From Solanum dulcamara (Eukaryota > Streptophyta > Magnoliopsida > Solanales > Solanaceae), in the NCBI RefSeq assembly GCF_947179165.1, contig NC_077243.1, forward strand, positions 7,806,001 through 7,870,000: 64,000 bases of DNA, read 5' to 3'. Shown piece after piece: positions 32,135 to 45,306 of this stretch (the first letter of the stretch is position 1; every line of letters begins with the position of its first letter). Made by a program: the position numbers and the translations under genes. Below the pieces are notes generated by a model. That model made no database searches and had not been told where the DNA came from. It saw only the letters and a program-made list of their open reading frames with translations.

Positions 32135-35100
32135 TCACGGAGATCTGAAAGATTCACCAGCATAGCGAACATTTCCAAGTTCCTCTTCGATACGCAGAAG
32201 CTGCAGTCAGTATAGTAGAGTTTAGCCACTCAACCAAGCAGAAACATTTTTATCAAAATAAAATAAAATAGACGCATTCACCCTTAAGTTATCAACAAAC
32301 ACAGAAGAGTTAGATCAAACTAAACATAATGGGACATCAGACATCAACACAATCCAGTTGAAATGCTACAAGGTGCTTTTTTTGGGTGGGGATGGGGGCG
32401 GGGGGGACTTTTCTGGAGGAAGATTGAACGACTAGAGTACTAATTTTACAATCGGCAATGGAGATGAGTATCCACATAGAAAGCTTATCAACTTCCAAGC
32501 AGTCACGGTAAAATTGCCAAAAGCAGGATGAATAAAGGTTACTAAACACTCTGACAAGAGACTACTACCTAAATAAATATATTACTAATGAAATAACTTA
32601 AACAAGAACAAAGGTAACAATTAAAAATAAGATGAAAGAAACAAAGGAAGAAAGGGAATTAAAGTGTTCCAACCTGGTTGTATTTTGCCAGCCGCTCACT
32701 CCGGCAGGGTGCTCCCGTCTTGATCTGCATTATGGGAAAATTTAAAAGAATATTAATGCGCTGCTGGTGGTTATAAGAGTGGAAAAGATTAACCAACGTT
32801 TAACAGCTGGAAGTCGAGAGTACCTGTCCACTGGCCAAACCAACAGACAGATCTGCGATAAAATTATCCTCTGTTTCACCACTTCGGTGACTGACCATAA
32901 CTCCCCAGCCCGCAGCTTTGGAGTCTAGCGCTGCTTGAATGGATTCTGTCACAGTGCCAATCTGGTTAACCTGCAACAGTTTGAAAGTTGATGAGCCAAG
33001 TCCTCACAACCTGATGCAATGTTTCTATCTAACAGGACTGGATCCGTGATAATGTATAAATAGTTTTTTATATGTCTGAACTTTCTCCTCCTTTTCCATT
33101 CAAACTTCAAATAGAACTATACATGAAAACAAAGTGATATAGTTCATGTGAACTCTGACGAGTCAAGTGCTTCAAGTCACTCCTGAAAAGAGGGACTCAG
33201 ATTAATCACACCATAAAAATATATGCAGACAAAACATAAGCCGTGAAGTATTCTGTCTTATGAAAATGTGTTCATTCAAAAAGGTTAATAAACATACTAC
33301 TATTGTACTGTTCAGACCAAGATCTTTCTAGGATAATCTCTGCTAGTTAAATACTCTTAACAACAACAACAACAACAACAACCCAGTGAAATCCCACAAC
33401 GTGGGGTCTGGGGAGGGTAGAGTGTACGCAGACCTTACTCCTACCAAGGTAGGACGGCTGTTTCCGAGAGACCCTCGGCTCAAAAAAGGCATAAAAGGAG
33501 GTCAGATAAGGTTAAGAAATTCAAAGCGCTATAGGAAAATAAATAACGAAGGCATCACAGATAAAATAGAGTAATCAAAAGTACTGAAAGTAATAAATAG
33601 TAACAGAAATAGCAGAAATGAGAGCACAAGGAATTGTAATGTGCTAGTGCGCCTATGAATAGGCAAGAATAACGAGACTATGTACTAGCCTTCTATCCTA
33701 ATGTGGGTCCTCCACACCCTCCTATCTAAGGTCATGTCCTCGGTAAGCTGTAACTGAGCCATGTCCTGTCTAATCACCTCTCCCCAATACTTCTTCAGCC
33801 TACCCCTACCTCTTCTGTAACCATCCATGACCAACCTCTCACACCTTCTCACTGGGTCATCTGTGTCTCTCCTCTTCACATGCCCAAACCGTCTCAGTCG
33901 CATTTCCCGCATCTTGTCTTCCACCGAGGCCACTCCTACCTTGTCCCGAATAACCTCATTTCTAATCCTGTCGCTCCTGGTGTGACCACACATCCATCTC
34001 AACATTCTCATCTCGGCAACTTTCATCTTTTGAATGTGAGAGATCTTAACTGGCCAACACTCTGCCCCATACAACATAGCCAGTCTAACCACCACTTTGT
34101 AGAACTTGCACTTAAGTTGTGGCGGCACCTTCTTGTCGCATAGCACTCCGGAAGCGAGCCTCCATTTCATCCACCCTGCCCCAATACGATGTGTGACATC
34201 ATCGTCAATCTCCCCGCTGCCTTGCATGATAGACCCAAGATACTTGAAACTACTTCTCTTTTGAATGGCTTGATCACCAAGCTTAACTTCCACGCCAACC
34301 TCCTGAGGTGTCTCACTGAACTTGCACTCTAAGTACTCTGTCTTGGTCCTACTCAGCTTAAACCCTTTAGACTCCAAGGTATGTCTCCAATCCTCCAGCT
34401 TAGCATTAACTCCACTACGAGTCTCATCAATCAGGACTATGTCATCCGCGAAAAGCATACACCATGGCACCTCACCTTGAATTTGTCGCATCAATGCATC
34501 CATCACCAAGGCAAATAAAAATGGACTTAGAGCCGATCCTTGATGCAACCCCATCCCAACAACTGGGAAATGCTCTGAGTCCCCTCCTACTGTCCTTACC
34601 CTGGTTTTGGCTCCCTCATACATGTCCTTGATCACCCTAATGTATGCCACAGGTACATCTTTAGCCTCCAAACATTTCCATAGTATCTCTCTTGGAACTT
34701 TATCGTAGGCCTTTTCTAAGTCGATGAATACCATATGCAAGTCCCTCTTCCTCTCCCTATATTGATCCACCAGTCTCCTCATAAGATGAATGGCTTCTGT
34801 AGTTGAGCATCCCAGCATAAATCCGAACTAGTTCTCTGAACTAGTTAAATACTCGTAAGTCTTTCTAAAAAGCACCAAATTAAGCACCACTGTTTTAAGG
34901 CTCTTTCTGTCAATGTATTAAGGCTATTTTGCTTATAAGTGCCCAGGATCAACTCAAAGGTATTGTACCTTACAGGTAGCATAACTTCACTTTGCTTCTT
35001 TAATTTATGTACAATTAAGTTTTAGAACTTTGAGCAACTAAGCATTCGAAATGAGAAAGAAGCCTACTGATGGAACAAGGCAACTTTGCTACAGAAATGT

Positions 35101-37398
35101 GTATGTTGCTTAAAGACAAATCTTTACCTTCAACAACAATGCATTGCATGCTTTTTTCTGAATTGCTTCAGCAATTCTCTTTGGATTAGTCACCAGCAAA
35201 TCATCACCAACAAGTTGAATATCAACTGAAGATTGTAGAGATGCCCAAGAGCTCCAATCATCTTGGTCAAAGGGATCTTCAATAGATACAATAGGAAAAT
35301 CTTTGACAAACTCCTTGTAGAGTTCACAGAGGCTCTGAGCACTAAGTACATGAGCTCCATCATTTGGTTGTTTCTTGAAATTGAGATCATATTTTGCATC
35401 TTTTGTCAAGAACTCGGATGCTGCTACATCCATGCCAATTTTAATCTGCACCAATCTTTCAATTAGGAAGTCCATAACTTCCGAAAATAAAATAATTTAA
35501 TAAAACTGCAAGGCCAAAAAAAAAAGGCGACCTTGCCAGTGTAACCAGCCTTCTCAATTGCATCCATAAGCAATACTAGCCCTTCCCTGTTATCCTGGAC
35601 ATTTGGAGCGAATCCACCTTCATCACCAACATTGCATGCATCTTGCCCATACTTAGCTTTGATAATTCCCTTTAGAGTGTGGTAGACTGTTCTCCAATCA
35701 AGTGTTGACAGTTAAAATACTATGTAGAGAGATTATTTACAAGTTTGCAGAACACATCATATGCAAAGGTTACAGGTCATGGGGCTATAGGAACTTCAGG
35801 ACAAAACAGCATTTTGACAATCAGAATAAGAATTTTAGCTACCGTTTTACTTCTCCTAATGCAGATTTACTGAAACCAACACTATTTTGTCAAAGTGAGA
35901 CAGATAGCCATCAAGAAAGGAAGCAATTTTATATGTGCACTATTTTCCTTAATCCTGATTCCAGAGGACAGGAGGAAAATATATTTACACGATCCTCACC
36001 TTCACTACCCATACAAAGTGCCTCAGCAAATGTTGATGCTCCAACAGGTAGAATCATGAATTCTTGCATAGCCAAATTGTTGCCAGCATGACTCCCTCCA
36101 TTTATCACATTGAACGCTGGAACTGGCATTACAAGTTCTTTGGTTCCAGATATTTCTTGAATGTGTTTATACAAAGGTACTGCTTTTGCTCCAGCACCAG
36201 CTCTACACACACTGAGAGAGACTCCAAGAATGGCATTAGCCCCAAGTTTTGATTTATTAGGAGTTCCATCAATATCCAGCATAACAGCATCAACATCAGT
36301 TTGGTTCCTTCACAAGGAGAAAAGAAAATTGCCACATTTAAATGGAACTGAAGAAGTATTAAGAAGCCACCAAGGCAGCCATTTCCTATGGCATTTATTA
36401 TTATTGAGAAATTAACTTGAATAGCCGTCCACCAAAAAATAGTGTACAATATATGTATATATGTGTGTAACCGTGTATAATTAGTGTACATCGAGTAGCT
36501 GTTATAAATATTTTTGGCCATGTGTAACAATAATGCAGTACCATACAAGCAATAGCACCACCAGTATTCTCTACTTATCTATCTTTTGAGTTGTCTTTCT
36601 GTCTTACACTATCAGTCATCTTCTTATTGTCTACCTCAACTTGAACCAAGCCAAGTTTCAGCAAATTTCATTATTACTAGCCAAAATCATATATGCAGTT
36701 GTCAGCTTATTGACAACCAATAAAGACAGTAGCAAACTGTAACATAGAAAGATCTTGATTCTGATTGTGCAAGTGCTCTAAACAACTCTCTTTGATCAGT
36801 AAGAATGCTCTAAACAAACTTTCAGCTTGTGGAAAACTACCATTTTGTTAAGTACTATAACAAATTGAGAGCAAATACTAGTGGAAGATCGAAACTTTTA
36901 CAATATAAAAATGAAAAAAAGGGAAGAAAACGCGAATTTTAAGAAATGTGAAAATTAAGTAGTAAGATTAAATTACCTCACATCAACACCAAGAAGTTTG
37001 GGCCCCAAAAAATCATTAATATTTTTGACAGCATTGAGGACCCCCTTACCTCCATAAAGGCTCTTGTCACCATCTCTGAGCTCTAGTGCCTCATAGATCC
37101 CGGTGGAAGCCCCACTCGGAACCGCCGATCGGTAAAGTAGATCATCGCCGGTGACCAGATCAACCTCGACGGTAGGATTTCCTCTGCTATCTATGATCTG
37201 CCTTGCCTTGATAGACTTCACCTTGGCTGATGCCTTGGATGCAGTTGCCGATGGAGAAACGGCGACGGAGCATCGGACGGTGGAAGACGACGGCCGAGAT
37301 TGAATCTTTTGGGTGGCAGGTAATGAAAAAAGCGGCGTTTGCGATTTGGGTTTGGTGGAAAAAAAGGTCTTAGAGAGCTGAGAGGGAGCTAAGGCCAT
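32135..37398 (-). CDS. ENO1: Plastid enolase (phosphopyruvate hydratase), ENO1 type
   Basis: Seven minus-strand exons (36977-37398, 36000-36307, 35532-35686, 35128-35445, 32824-32970, 32674-32724, 32135-32200) encode 488 residues in phase, ATG at 37398 and TGA at 32135. About 60 N-terminal residues are a Ser/Thr/Ala/Lys-rich transit peptide ([31 protein letters not shown]) placed before the enolase start [20 protein letters not shown]. Catalytic and metal motifs are intact: [63 protein letters not shown] and [12 protein letters not shown]. The enzyme interconverts 2-phosphoglycerate and phosphoenolpyruvate inside plastids, feeding shikimate and fatty-acid synthesis in non-green tissue. Intron 4 (32971-35127) carries an RTE LINE in the same transcriptional orientation. 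Splice sites of that intron are intact. Confidence 0.96.
33357..34840 (-). mobile_element. 5'-truncated RTE-clade LINE in ENO1 intron 4
   Basis: The element is bounded by a perfect 14-bp target duplication CTAGTTAAATACTC (33343-33356 and 34841-34854) and ends 3' in (TTG)n, i.e. (CAA)n at 33360-33382 on the plus strand. It retains the second half of the reverse transcriptase and the C-terminal part as one open frame (33685-34818, 377 codons). Motifs include [35 protein letters not shown] and the catalytic [10 protein letters not shown], then a C-terminal [16 protein letters not shown]. At the 5' end the frame continues as Ser-Glu-Asn-stop-Phe-Gly-Phe, where the family usually has Gln (TAG at 34830-34828). 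The endonuclease and start of RT are missing, so it cannot move by itself. Long ORF, exact duplication and intact tail point to a fairly recent insertion. Confidence 0.95.
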
Positions 37399-40300
37399 TT
37401 TTTTTGTGTGTGTGTGCGTGAAATGCAGAAAGAGAAAGAGAAATTTTGCAGTTGAAGAGAGGAAAAAGGTTTTGGGGATTATTTAAATGAAGCAAAAGGG
37501 TTTATAGGAAAGTCCGCCGAAGGGCGAAGAAAGCAAGAGTTTGGTGATGAAAATGGCTTCGAGGGTAGTTGGTTGGTGCTTTGGAGGAGACGTTAGTAGT
37601 AGAATACATATATATGAACTTCGAAAGGCCAATGAGTTGGTAGGTACAAATTAGTGTTTTGGTATTTGTGGGTTCCATCAGATTTCCTGTTACAAATTCT
37701 TGGGCCACCTAATCAACTTTTGAGGACCAGAAAATGAAGAATTGTTTGAATATATTCCCGGAATTTATATGACACTTCATTTTGTGGATCAATTTAATTA
37801 ATTCTTAAACTTTGATTGGATTATTATCAACTCAAATATCTTAAAATTAAAATTTTGATATTTAGCTTCTCTATGATAAATATTTTAAGTTGCATTTTCA
37901 TATCAATACGATAAAAATATATATTTTAAAATATTTATAAAAGTGAAAATCAACATACTAACAAAATTAAAACATTTTCACAAATGTACGTTCACCTATG
38001 TGAGTCTTTTCCCTCATGTTTTATTTTAGTTAAGTCTACATTAATTTCAAAAGATTATATCTATATGAGTCTAATTCTTTCATTATGTTTTATTTTAGTT
38101 AAGTCTATACTAATTTAGTCTTTCGAATCGATTTACTTTTATGTGATTTTAGGTCTATTTCGTTTCATTTTAGCATAATATGGGTAGTGATTTAACTATC
38201 TCAAGGTATTTTATCTTATTTTTTAATGTGTATTACTTGCATTTTTTGGTATGATTATTTTTAATTTTATCAAATTTTATATGACATCACGTCCATCTTA
38301 ACATTCACTTCTCTGCAATAATCATCTCGTGAATATGTTTGGACTTTAGAAGTCCAACATTCACTACGATGTGATTCTTATAATTATTTGTAAAATTTAT
38401 ATTTTGCTTTGATAAATATCCTTCTATCACTTAATACTCTACCATTTTGACTGACCATCTAATTTCAATACCATGATAAGTGTGCAAATTTTATTCAATT
38501 GAATTATGAAGTAACTACGAAAATAAGATGTGAAAATTTTGTACTTTTGGGGTTACTGTTTATTTTAGGATGTCAATAGATATTGGGGTTACTGTTTATT
38601 TTAGGATGTCAATAGATATTTAGATCTGGTGATCCAACTTTACTTTTAAAATTAAATATCCCTCAACTTTCAACAATAATTAAACTTCTCTTTTTATTCT
38701 AATTAAAATTTTAAAATACTTATTATATTCTTTCATTATCAACTTTTTTTTACTTCTTTAGAAATCATGATATTTTTATTTTTTTTATTTAATGTAAAAA
38801 TATTTTCATAAAAGCATAAACATTATTTTTTGGACAAAAAAGTAAAAATTAAGTATATATGTTAATGATGTTCTATAATGAAGTAAATTAGCATAATGAG
38901 AAAATTAATTATATTAATAATAATCAAAACTCTAATATTTATTTATACAAGTGAAAATAAAAGAGAATAATAACTGTATAAATATATTTCAATGTAGGAA
39001 ATACAAATAATTAATTTAATTAAGGACAAATTTTTAAAGATTGCATTATTTAGATTTTAAATTATTTTAGATTATAATTTGTGTAATACTCCATCAATGT
39101 CAATCAAAACTTGTTTATTTATATAGAAGAGAATACTTACTGCCATTTATATTACTCTACTCTCATTCTAAAAAATAGTTGTTTTTTTAAAAAAAATTTA
39201 TTTGTCCAATTTATGAAATTTAAGAAATGTTTAATATCTTTTTATTTCTACTATTAGTATTAAATAACTGCATAAAGTAGTAATAGTCAAATTTAAGGTT
39301 TCAAAATATTGTTAATAATGTTAGTTAGTAAAATACACCTCTAATTAATATTTTAAGGGATGTCATATATATCAAGAAGAGTCAAGTAATATGAAACGCA
39401 TGGAGTAAAATAGTGGAAAAAGAAAAAAATATACGTATACATACATATACACACACTTAATGTATATTATATTGAAATAACGGTCATAAGAATAATATTA
39501 AATTTTGTGATAAATTCTTTAAAATATTATTCTATGTATAATGTTAAAGAACTTAAAGAAAAAAGTTATAAATATCTATGTTAAAAAGTAAATTATATAT
39601 AATATAAAGAGTTATTAAATAGATGTGATATAATAAGAGTAAAATGAACAATGCATGAGATAAAGAGGAGAGTTTGATTATTGTTCAAAATTAAGGGAGA
39701 GTTTGATTTTAAAAGCAAAAATGGGGTGAAAATTATTTTCACCCTATTTAGATCTATGAATGGTGTTACATGATTCTTTTCTTCACAAATGTCAATTCAA
39801 AAATTCGAGGCTAGATGTGGAATTTGATGAAGTTTGAGTTTGATTAAGGAGATTGATTTGGGTATCACAAATAAAATATGAAGAAATTAATATTCAATTA
39901 TGCCATTAAATATTTTGAATATGCTTACATCAAATTTTAGTTTGAATTTTTTTCTTGATCTTTTAATAAGTTACTAAAAAATAAAATATAAGTATATTTC
40001 TTTAGAGCTTTTCTAGTTTTCCTTTAACTTGTTTGATGTGTTTCTTGATGGCCTTTGATCACGAATGTGGAGATAAATATTAATGCATATAAGACTTCTC
40101 AAGCATTTCAAACTCTCTTTAATTGGTTGCTCATTAGAGATAGACATAAAGAAAATGATTAAAATCTGCTAAAGAATGATCCAATATTTTCCTTTTCTAA
40201 AACTGGAAACTTCTCCCCCCACAATCCGGAAATACTAAACCATCTTATAAAGAAGAAGATTCTACTTTACTTATTTGAATTATGATATAAGCTTTAAACT

Positions 40301-41030
40301 ATATTAAGTTGATGTTTTCTTATCTTTTCAATGATTTTATATTCAAAATATTTTAAGTATTTTATTTTGATATGTGGCACTTGGGAAATAGAGAAATTGA
40401 GTAACGGAGGAGAGCCTCATTCATGCCTGACTCATAAACTGTAGCAGGAAATGCTAATTCCGTAAATAACTCCAACATGAGGGGTAACTAATAGGCTTAA
40501 AATATTTTATTTAAATATTTGAATTAAGTCATGTTTCAATTGAACACTTCAATTTCTTTTTTTCTATTCTCATTCGTTTATTAGGTAGTTAATTATCCAC
40601 ATAAAATATGTCATTTCTTTTAATTATATGTATTTGCCTTAATAAGCCGTAAATCCTAAGTAGATATTTTCTACTTGAGGTTGATGCAGATAATTAAAGA
40701 AGATAACATATTTTATGTTGTCAACTTAATCATCTAACTGACAAAACAAAGAAACAAGCGTAAATTTTCTTTCAAAATTTAAATAAAAAATATTTAATTG
40801 AAAAAACTTTACTAGCAATTAAAATATAATTTAGTTTGAATATCTTAATAGAATATTCTAATAAGTTTAAAAGTTTAAAGGACTGATGATGTATGATGTA
40901 TTAAGCCTAAATACTAACAAATTAGTGCATATTAATTGGAACATTTCCCTGTAGACTTTTTCATCAGCCTCCTTTCCGTCCATTTCGCCCTCATTATTAA
41001 GAGAATAAGAGTCATAAGTTTTTTTGAAAC
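37399..41030. other. AT-rich spacer between ENO1 and the tetraspanin cluster
   Basis: About 3.6 kb without a recognisable gene. The first 100 bases hold the ENO1 5' UTR (purine-rich on the minus strand) with an ATTTAAAT element near 37480. A worn Stowaway-like stretch lies at about 39140-39415 (TACTCTACTCTCATTCTAAAAAATAG ... CGCATGGAGTAAA). The rest is very AT-rich. Confidence 0.6.
38547..38618. repeat. 36-bp perfect tandem duplication
   Basis: TTGGGGTTACTGTTTATTTT plus 16 bases is present at 38547-38582 and again at 38583-38618 with no mismatch, in non-coding spacer. Confidence 0.9.
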
Positions 41031-41115
41031 TGTCGTCCTACCCCATACACTAAGGCATACACTTTACAATCTCAGACCCACGTCGTGGGATTTCACTTAG
41101 ATCGCTTTTGTTGTT
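41030..41115 (+). repeat. Degraded RTE/TS-SINE tail just upstream of tetraspanin copy A
   Basis: GTCGTCCTACCCCATACAC, ACTTTACAATCTCAGACCCACG, CGTGGGATTTCAC and TTTTGTTGTTTG appear in the order of the RTE LINE tail. It ends about 50 bp before the copy A start codon and so may lie in its 5' UTR or core promoter. Confidence 0.5.
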
Positions 41116-41166
41116 TGTTTCAAATTTTGTAATTCATTCATCCGCAAAAATAAAAAAAAAATAAAA

Positions 41167-42296
41167 ATGGGCCGACTAAGCAGCGAAAAGATACGGATAT
41201 TCGTTTACTGTGTGACTCTTTTGGTTTCTCTGGCAGTGATAGGTTTTTCAATTTGGTTACATTTCAGCGACAGCGTTACGCTTTGCCAGAAAGTGTTGCT
41301 GAAACCTTTGCTAATACTGGGAGTGTTTCAGCTGGTTGTTTCGTTTTTGGCATTAGTTGCGTCGTTGTGTCGAGTCACGTTTATCAGCTGGATATGTGTG
41401 ATCTCGTTGTCCTTGATTTTTTGGGACTGCTCTGTTTGTCGCTGTTCGGAGTTTTGGTGACTAATAGAAATGCGAGCAGGGCTTTATTTGGGAGAGATGG
41501 AAATTACTCCCACTACTTGTTGAAGAAGTATGTGTTGAATGCAGAGAATTGGGAGCAGATTAAGAGCAGTTTGATTGATTTCAAAGTTTGTCAAACTGTT
41601 GGTAAAAGAGTTGATTTCTACAAATATATCTTCCCTGATATTCAAGTTCTTAATTACTTTTGTCTTTGTCCATTATCTCCTTTCTCAATTAATCTACTAG
41701 TAGATATATGGATTACATAATGATTATGTCGTAATTATATTTTCGTGAGTTTAAGTTCCAGCATTGATGATGCAAAAAAGATAGTACATCAAGTTATTAA
41801 TACTTCCTCAGTTCTTAAATACTTGTCATTTTTATTTTAATTTGACTGAATTATCCTGATTTATTATTTCTTTCAATTTAATACTTCTCTTCAACACCAC
41901 ATTAATTAAAGTGGAAACAAACAACTATATCTCCATCTATTTAGATATTCATAAATAGTAACAGAAATCGAAGAACTAGAAACTACGTAAAAATGTTATA
42001 CTTAGTCTATACAACTTACATCTTTGTTTTTGCGCGTGCAGTCGAGTTGTTGCCAGCCTCCCACTTATTGCGGCTTGGAGTTTCACAATGCTACCTACTG
42101 GACCATGCCCAAAGCAGGGCCGGCAGTAGCAGACAATGACTGCAAGATTTGGAGCAATGTACAGAGCGAGCTCTGCTTCAATTGTCAATCATGTACGACA
42201 CCATTCCTCGACCAACTCCAGAAAGATTGGAAGATATATTCCATCAGCAACTTCGGACTCTTTCTTGTCCTCCACTTTGTTTGCTATGTAACTTGA
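41167..42296 (+). pseudogene. Tetraspanin (TET8-like), copy A: frameshifted and 3'-disrupted
   Basis: Exon 1 (41167-41645) starts MGRLSSEKIRIFVYCVTLLVSLAVIGFSIWL and encodes the first membrane segments. Around a run of six T (41417-41422), one base is missing relative to copy C, and the frame jumps to the one reading LGLLCLSLFGVLVTNRNASRALFGRDG. Exon 2 (42042-42296) holds the large extracellular loop with SSCCQPPTYCGLEFHNATYWTMP and LCFNCQSC. It then stops after FVCYVT, losing the last membrane segment and the CCAFRNNK tail of copy C. Sequence resembling the copy C 3' UTR resumes only at about 44100, after a retroelement fragment. Both lesions suggest a pseudogene. A single-base sequencing error could explain the frameshift but not the 3' loss. 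Confidence 0.85.
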
Positions 42297-44096
42297 AGTA
42301 TTTTCCTCTTGTCTTCTTCTTCAAATCTATCCAACAACACTTGATATTCATCACTTCTTTATGGATTTATTGGATCTTGATGAACCTATTAATATTGTCA
42401 TATGATTCTGCTTTTGCCAATCGCATGGGTAGGTGCCTTAGAACAAACTCCTCGGTCGCTTTACCATCCCAACTATGTTGCCTTCCATGTGTCTTCTTTA
42501 TGCTTTTGTTGCTTCCACTTCTTTGTTGCCTAGGTGATATCCCCTTCCCTAGCCACTCTATCAAAGCATATGTCCAGCATATCATCTTGCTCATCTTCAT
42601 CAAAAGAATCCTCTCCGGAATCAATTGTATAAGCATGAGTTGGACTAAATCTTGACGCTAAGGCCCTTGACTCATTCTTCTTTGCAATCACACTCTTAGG
42701 CACAAATACGGGAGCTTATGGCTTAATATTCTATTCAAAGCAGGTGGTGAAACCTGCTCTTCTTTCACCAAATCATTGTCATTCTCTGTTGACATTAGTA
42801 GCTTTCCAGATTCACCAAGCGACTCCAAAGATTGGGAAGAGACCTCATGAGCCGAGGTGTTTGATGTGACCATATGTGGCTTGATAGCTGGATTGGATTT
42901 GAGTAACATGACATCCTGAGTTTCTTGAATAATCTTAGCTAGCTACTTCAGGATTAGAAATGTATAATGTTGGAGCCTTCAATAAAGCATCAAAGCTATT
43001 CGAACACAATAGGTCTCTTGAAGCATTACTAGTATCTTGCCTCCTCTCATTGTCCTGAAAATTCTCAGTCACACCCTTTTCATTACCTGGAGAATTGTTT
43101 TGACTAGTTGTGGAAAGGGTCCGACTAGTAGTTGAATTTTTGTGCGCAACCAAAGTCCAATTTTTAGTTGCATTTTCGTTTTCAAATTGCAAAACATGCT
43201 GCCCAGAATTTTCAGCATCTTCAACATTATCTGTATCAATTAGTTTTTGTCCTGAATCAACTTGCAGCGGCAAATCTACCCCAACTCTTGGTGTTTCCCC
43301 TGCATTTTAGTTGCATTAGACATCAAATTCAGTCCAATTTTTCTTGATTGCACCTCATTAGTAGCAGTCTGCTAGTTATTGTAAACGCCTATAACATTCA
43401 CAATTTTTTACTGTTATCATATCTCTGTAGATTTAGGCCTTAGAGCTAGCTCTTGATCATTTGAAACCTATAAAATATCTTTGTTTCCAGCAGTTGTTTG
43501 ATGACCAATATTACCTGTATCAGCATCCATTGTGTTTGCACGATTTTGCTCAGAAGTGGCAGCAACCAATTGTTGATCTAAAGCAGTAGCTTTATTTGAT
43601 TGACACCTACAACCCTTCTTTTTTCATTTAATATTTCCCTTGCATCACCTTGATATTTTTCGAATATCGCTAATACCTTTCAAAGCAGCTTCAATGGTAT
43701 CATCAATTTGTTTGTTATTTTGGATTCTTTTCGAGATCAAACAACAACTACCTCATCATAACCTTGGTACTTACAATAATTGCAATACAAAGGCAGATAT
43801 CATAGACAATCTCCTGAAACACCTCGATCAATTTACCAGATTTTCCATCCACAAACTGCAGCCTTATACCATTTGGAAGCTTATCCATTAGATCAAGTAT
43901 AACCTTGACCCTAGTTGTTCTAGGTCTTGACTTGATTTGAGTAGCTTTATCTAAAGCTATTGATTTTCCAACTGCCGATGCTACAGAGGACAGAGACTTC
44001 TTTGCAAACAAATCAGTTGATAAATTAGGTAAAGAAATTCATACTACAGCTAAAGTCGTTTCGTCCTAAGGATTATATCCAATGGACCATAGAAAT
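42297..44096 (-). mobile_element. Retroelement ORF1-like fragment (DUF4283 and zinc-knuckle region) inserted in tetraspanin copy A
   Basis: The minus strand reads AKKSLSSVASAVGKSIALDKATQIKSRPRTTRVKVILDL and GIRLQFVDGKSGKLIEVFQEIVYD (44011-43800). A frame change leads to a CNYCKYQGYDEV zinc-knuckle-like segment. Low-complexity Ser/Asn/Glu-rich pieces follow down to 42370. These are typical of DUF4283 proteins encoded by plant L1-type LINEs. Several frames and stops show decay. No reverse transcriptase, poly-A or target duplication is visible, so the mode of arrival is unclear. Insertion length is about 1.8 kb when compared with tetraspanin copy C. Confidence 0.7.
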
Positions 44097-45306
44097 ACTC
44101 TATTGGTTCGTTACATTTCCATTTTCGTTATGATTAATATTTGTTTGACTTGAAGCTTGGTTTGGATGGTATAAAACACTGTATTGTAGTTATTCTTTAC
44201 TATTACTTACGGTGGCGGATTCAAGATTTTCATTAAGTAGGTTTGTATTAGGAAAATATTTTTGAGATCTCAAAATGAAATGTAATCTATATTCATTCTA
44301 TTAAATGAGTTTTAATATCTTTTTAATTATTTCCAATATCAACATTTATTTCGGTCAAATTTCTAACAGTTGGAACGTTTCTTTTCTTCATGAGGAATTG
44401 CATTCATGGCAATGACTGAATGCAATGACTAGCCTTTACTACTAATTTAATCCTTAACACTAGGAGAATGGTTTTACACTCTTTTGTGTTGCTCCAATAT
44501 TGAGAAAGGATAAGCGGAAAAAATAGAGAGCAAATCTTCTTCTTATTTTCTTTTGCTGAATTTATAATTATTTAATCTTTGTTAAATTCTGGCTCCTAAT
44601 TTTATATTAAAAGAGCTTGCTGAATTTGGAAATACACCAATATTGGGTGAAATATCCCCAAGGACAGTGTTTTTGACACGCCTCAAGCTAAGAGAATTCC
44701 CTACAGGTGCTCATAATGAGGTATTTTCTATAGGATTTCCAACAATTTGAAAAAAATAAAAATATAATGCTTAAAATTTGAATTTGGAACCTCAAGTTGA
44801 ATTTTGAACTCTTAAACAACTTAGTTGACCTCTAGTCTTGTGTTTAGGGAATTCAAATTTTTTGCCATTTGCCAAGAGGGTTCGGGTGTATACTCCTCCT
44901 GATTACCGAGTCTATTTATTCTCATTTGTATGACATTATTAATTTGAAACCTATACACATTCTTGAGTCTTGATCAATCGTACTTTCACTCATTTTTTTT
45001 CTTAATATGAACTGGCAAGAGAAGTTATCTTACCGCTAGAATTGGACATCTCCACTGATTATGAAAAGCTTGCCAAAATCTAGCAGCGTAAACACTTAAC
45101 ATTTCAGAGTTTTGGGTTGTTACTATTCACATCTTATTTTTTATTTTGATTCAAAGTACTAAAACTGGATAGGTAAAAATAAAGCATATCAAGTAATGTC
45201 ATCTTCACTACGTGTGCTGAAATCTGTTTCAACCACTCAAAAGGAGTTCATCATCTCAGGTAAATGAGAGGGCGGCAAAATGATTCATCAAGTGAACTAC
45301 GCAAGT
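44097..45306 (+). repeat. 3' flank of tetraspanin copy A, duplicated downstream of copy C
   Basis: ATTGGTTCGTTACATTTCCATTTTCG and TTTGTTTGACTTGAAGCTTGGTTTGGATGG correspond to 50651-50715. GGCAAGAGAAGTTATCTTACCGCT and AAGCTTGCCAAAATCTAGCAGC correspond to 50892-51140. A local insertion around 44215-44930 has no counterpart in copy C. Confidence 0.7.

Noticed and set aside
33880..34143. Plus-strand ORF of 87 codons
   Set aside because: It is the antisense shadow of the RTE reverse transcriptase frame on the minus strand.
36064..36415. Several ORFs over ENO1 exon 2 on the plus strand and in other minus-strand frames
   Set aside because: They are shadows of the coding exon; the enolase frame fully explains the conservation.
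43100..43310. Plus-strand ORF inside the tetraspanin copy A insertion
   Set aside because: It is antisense to the DUF4283-type fragment, and no protein resemblance is seen.
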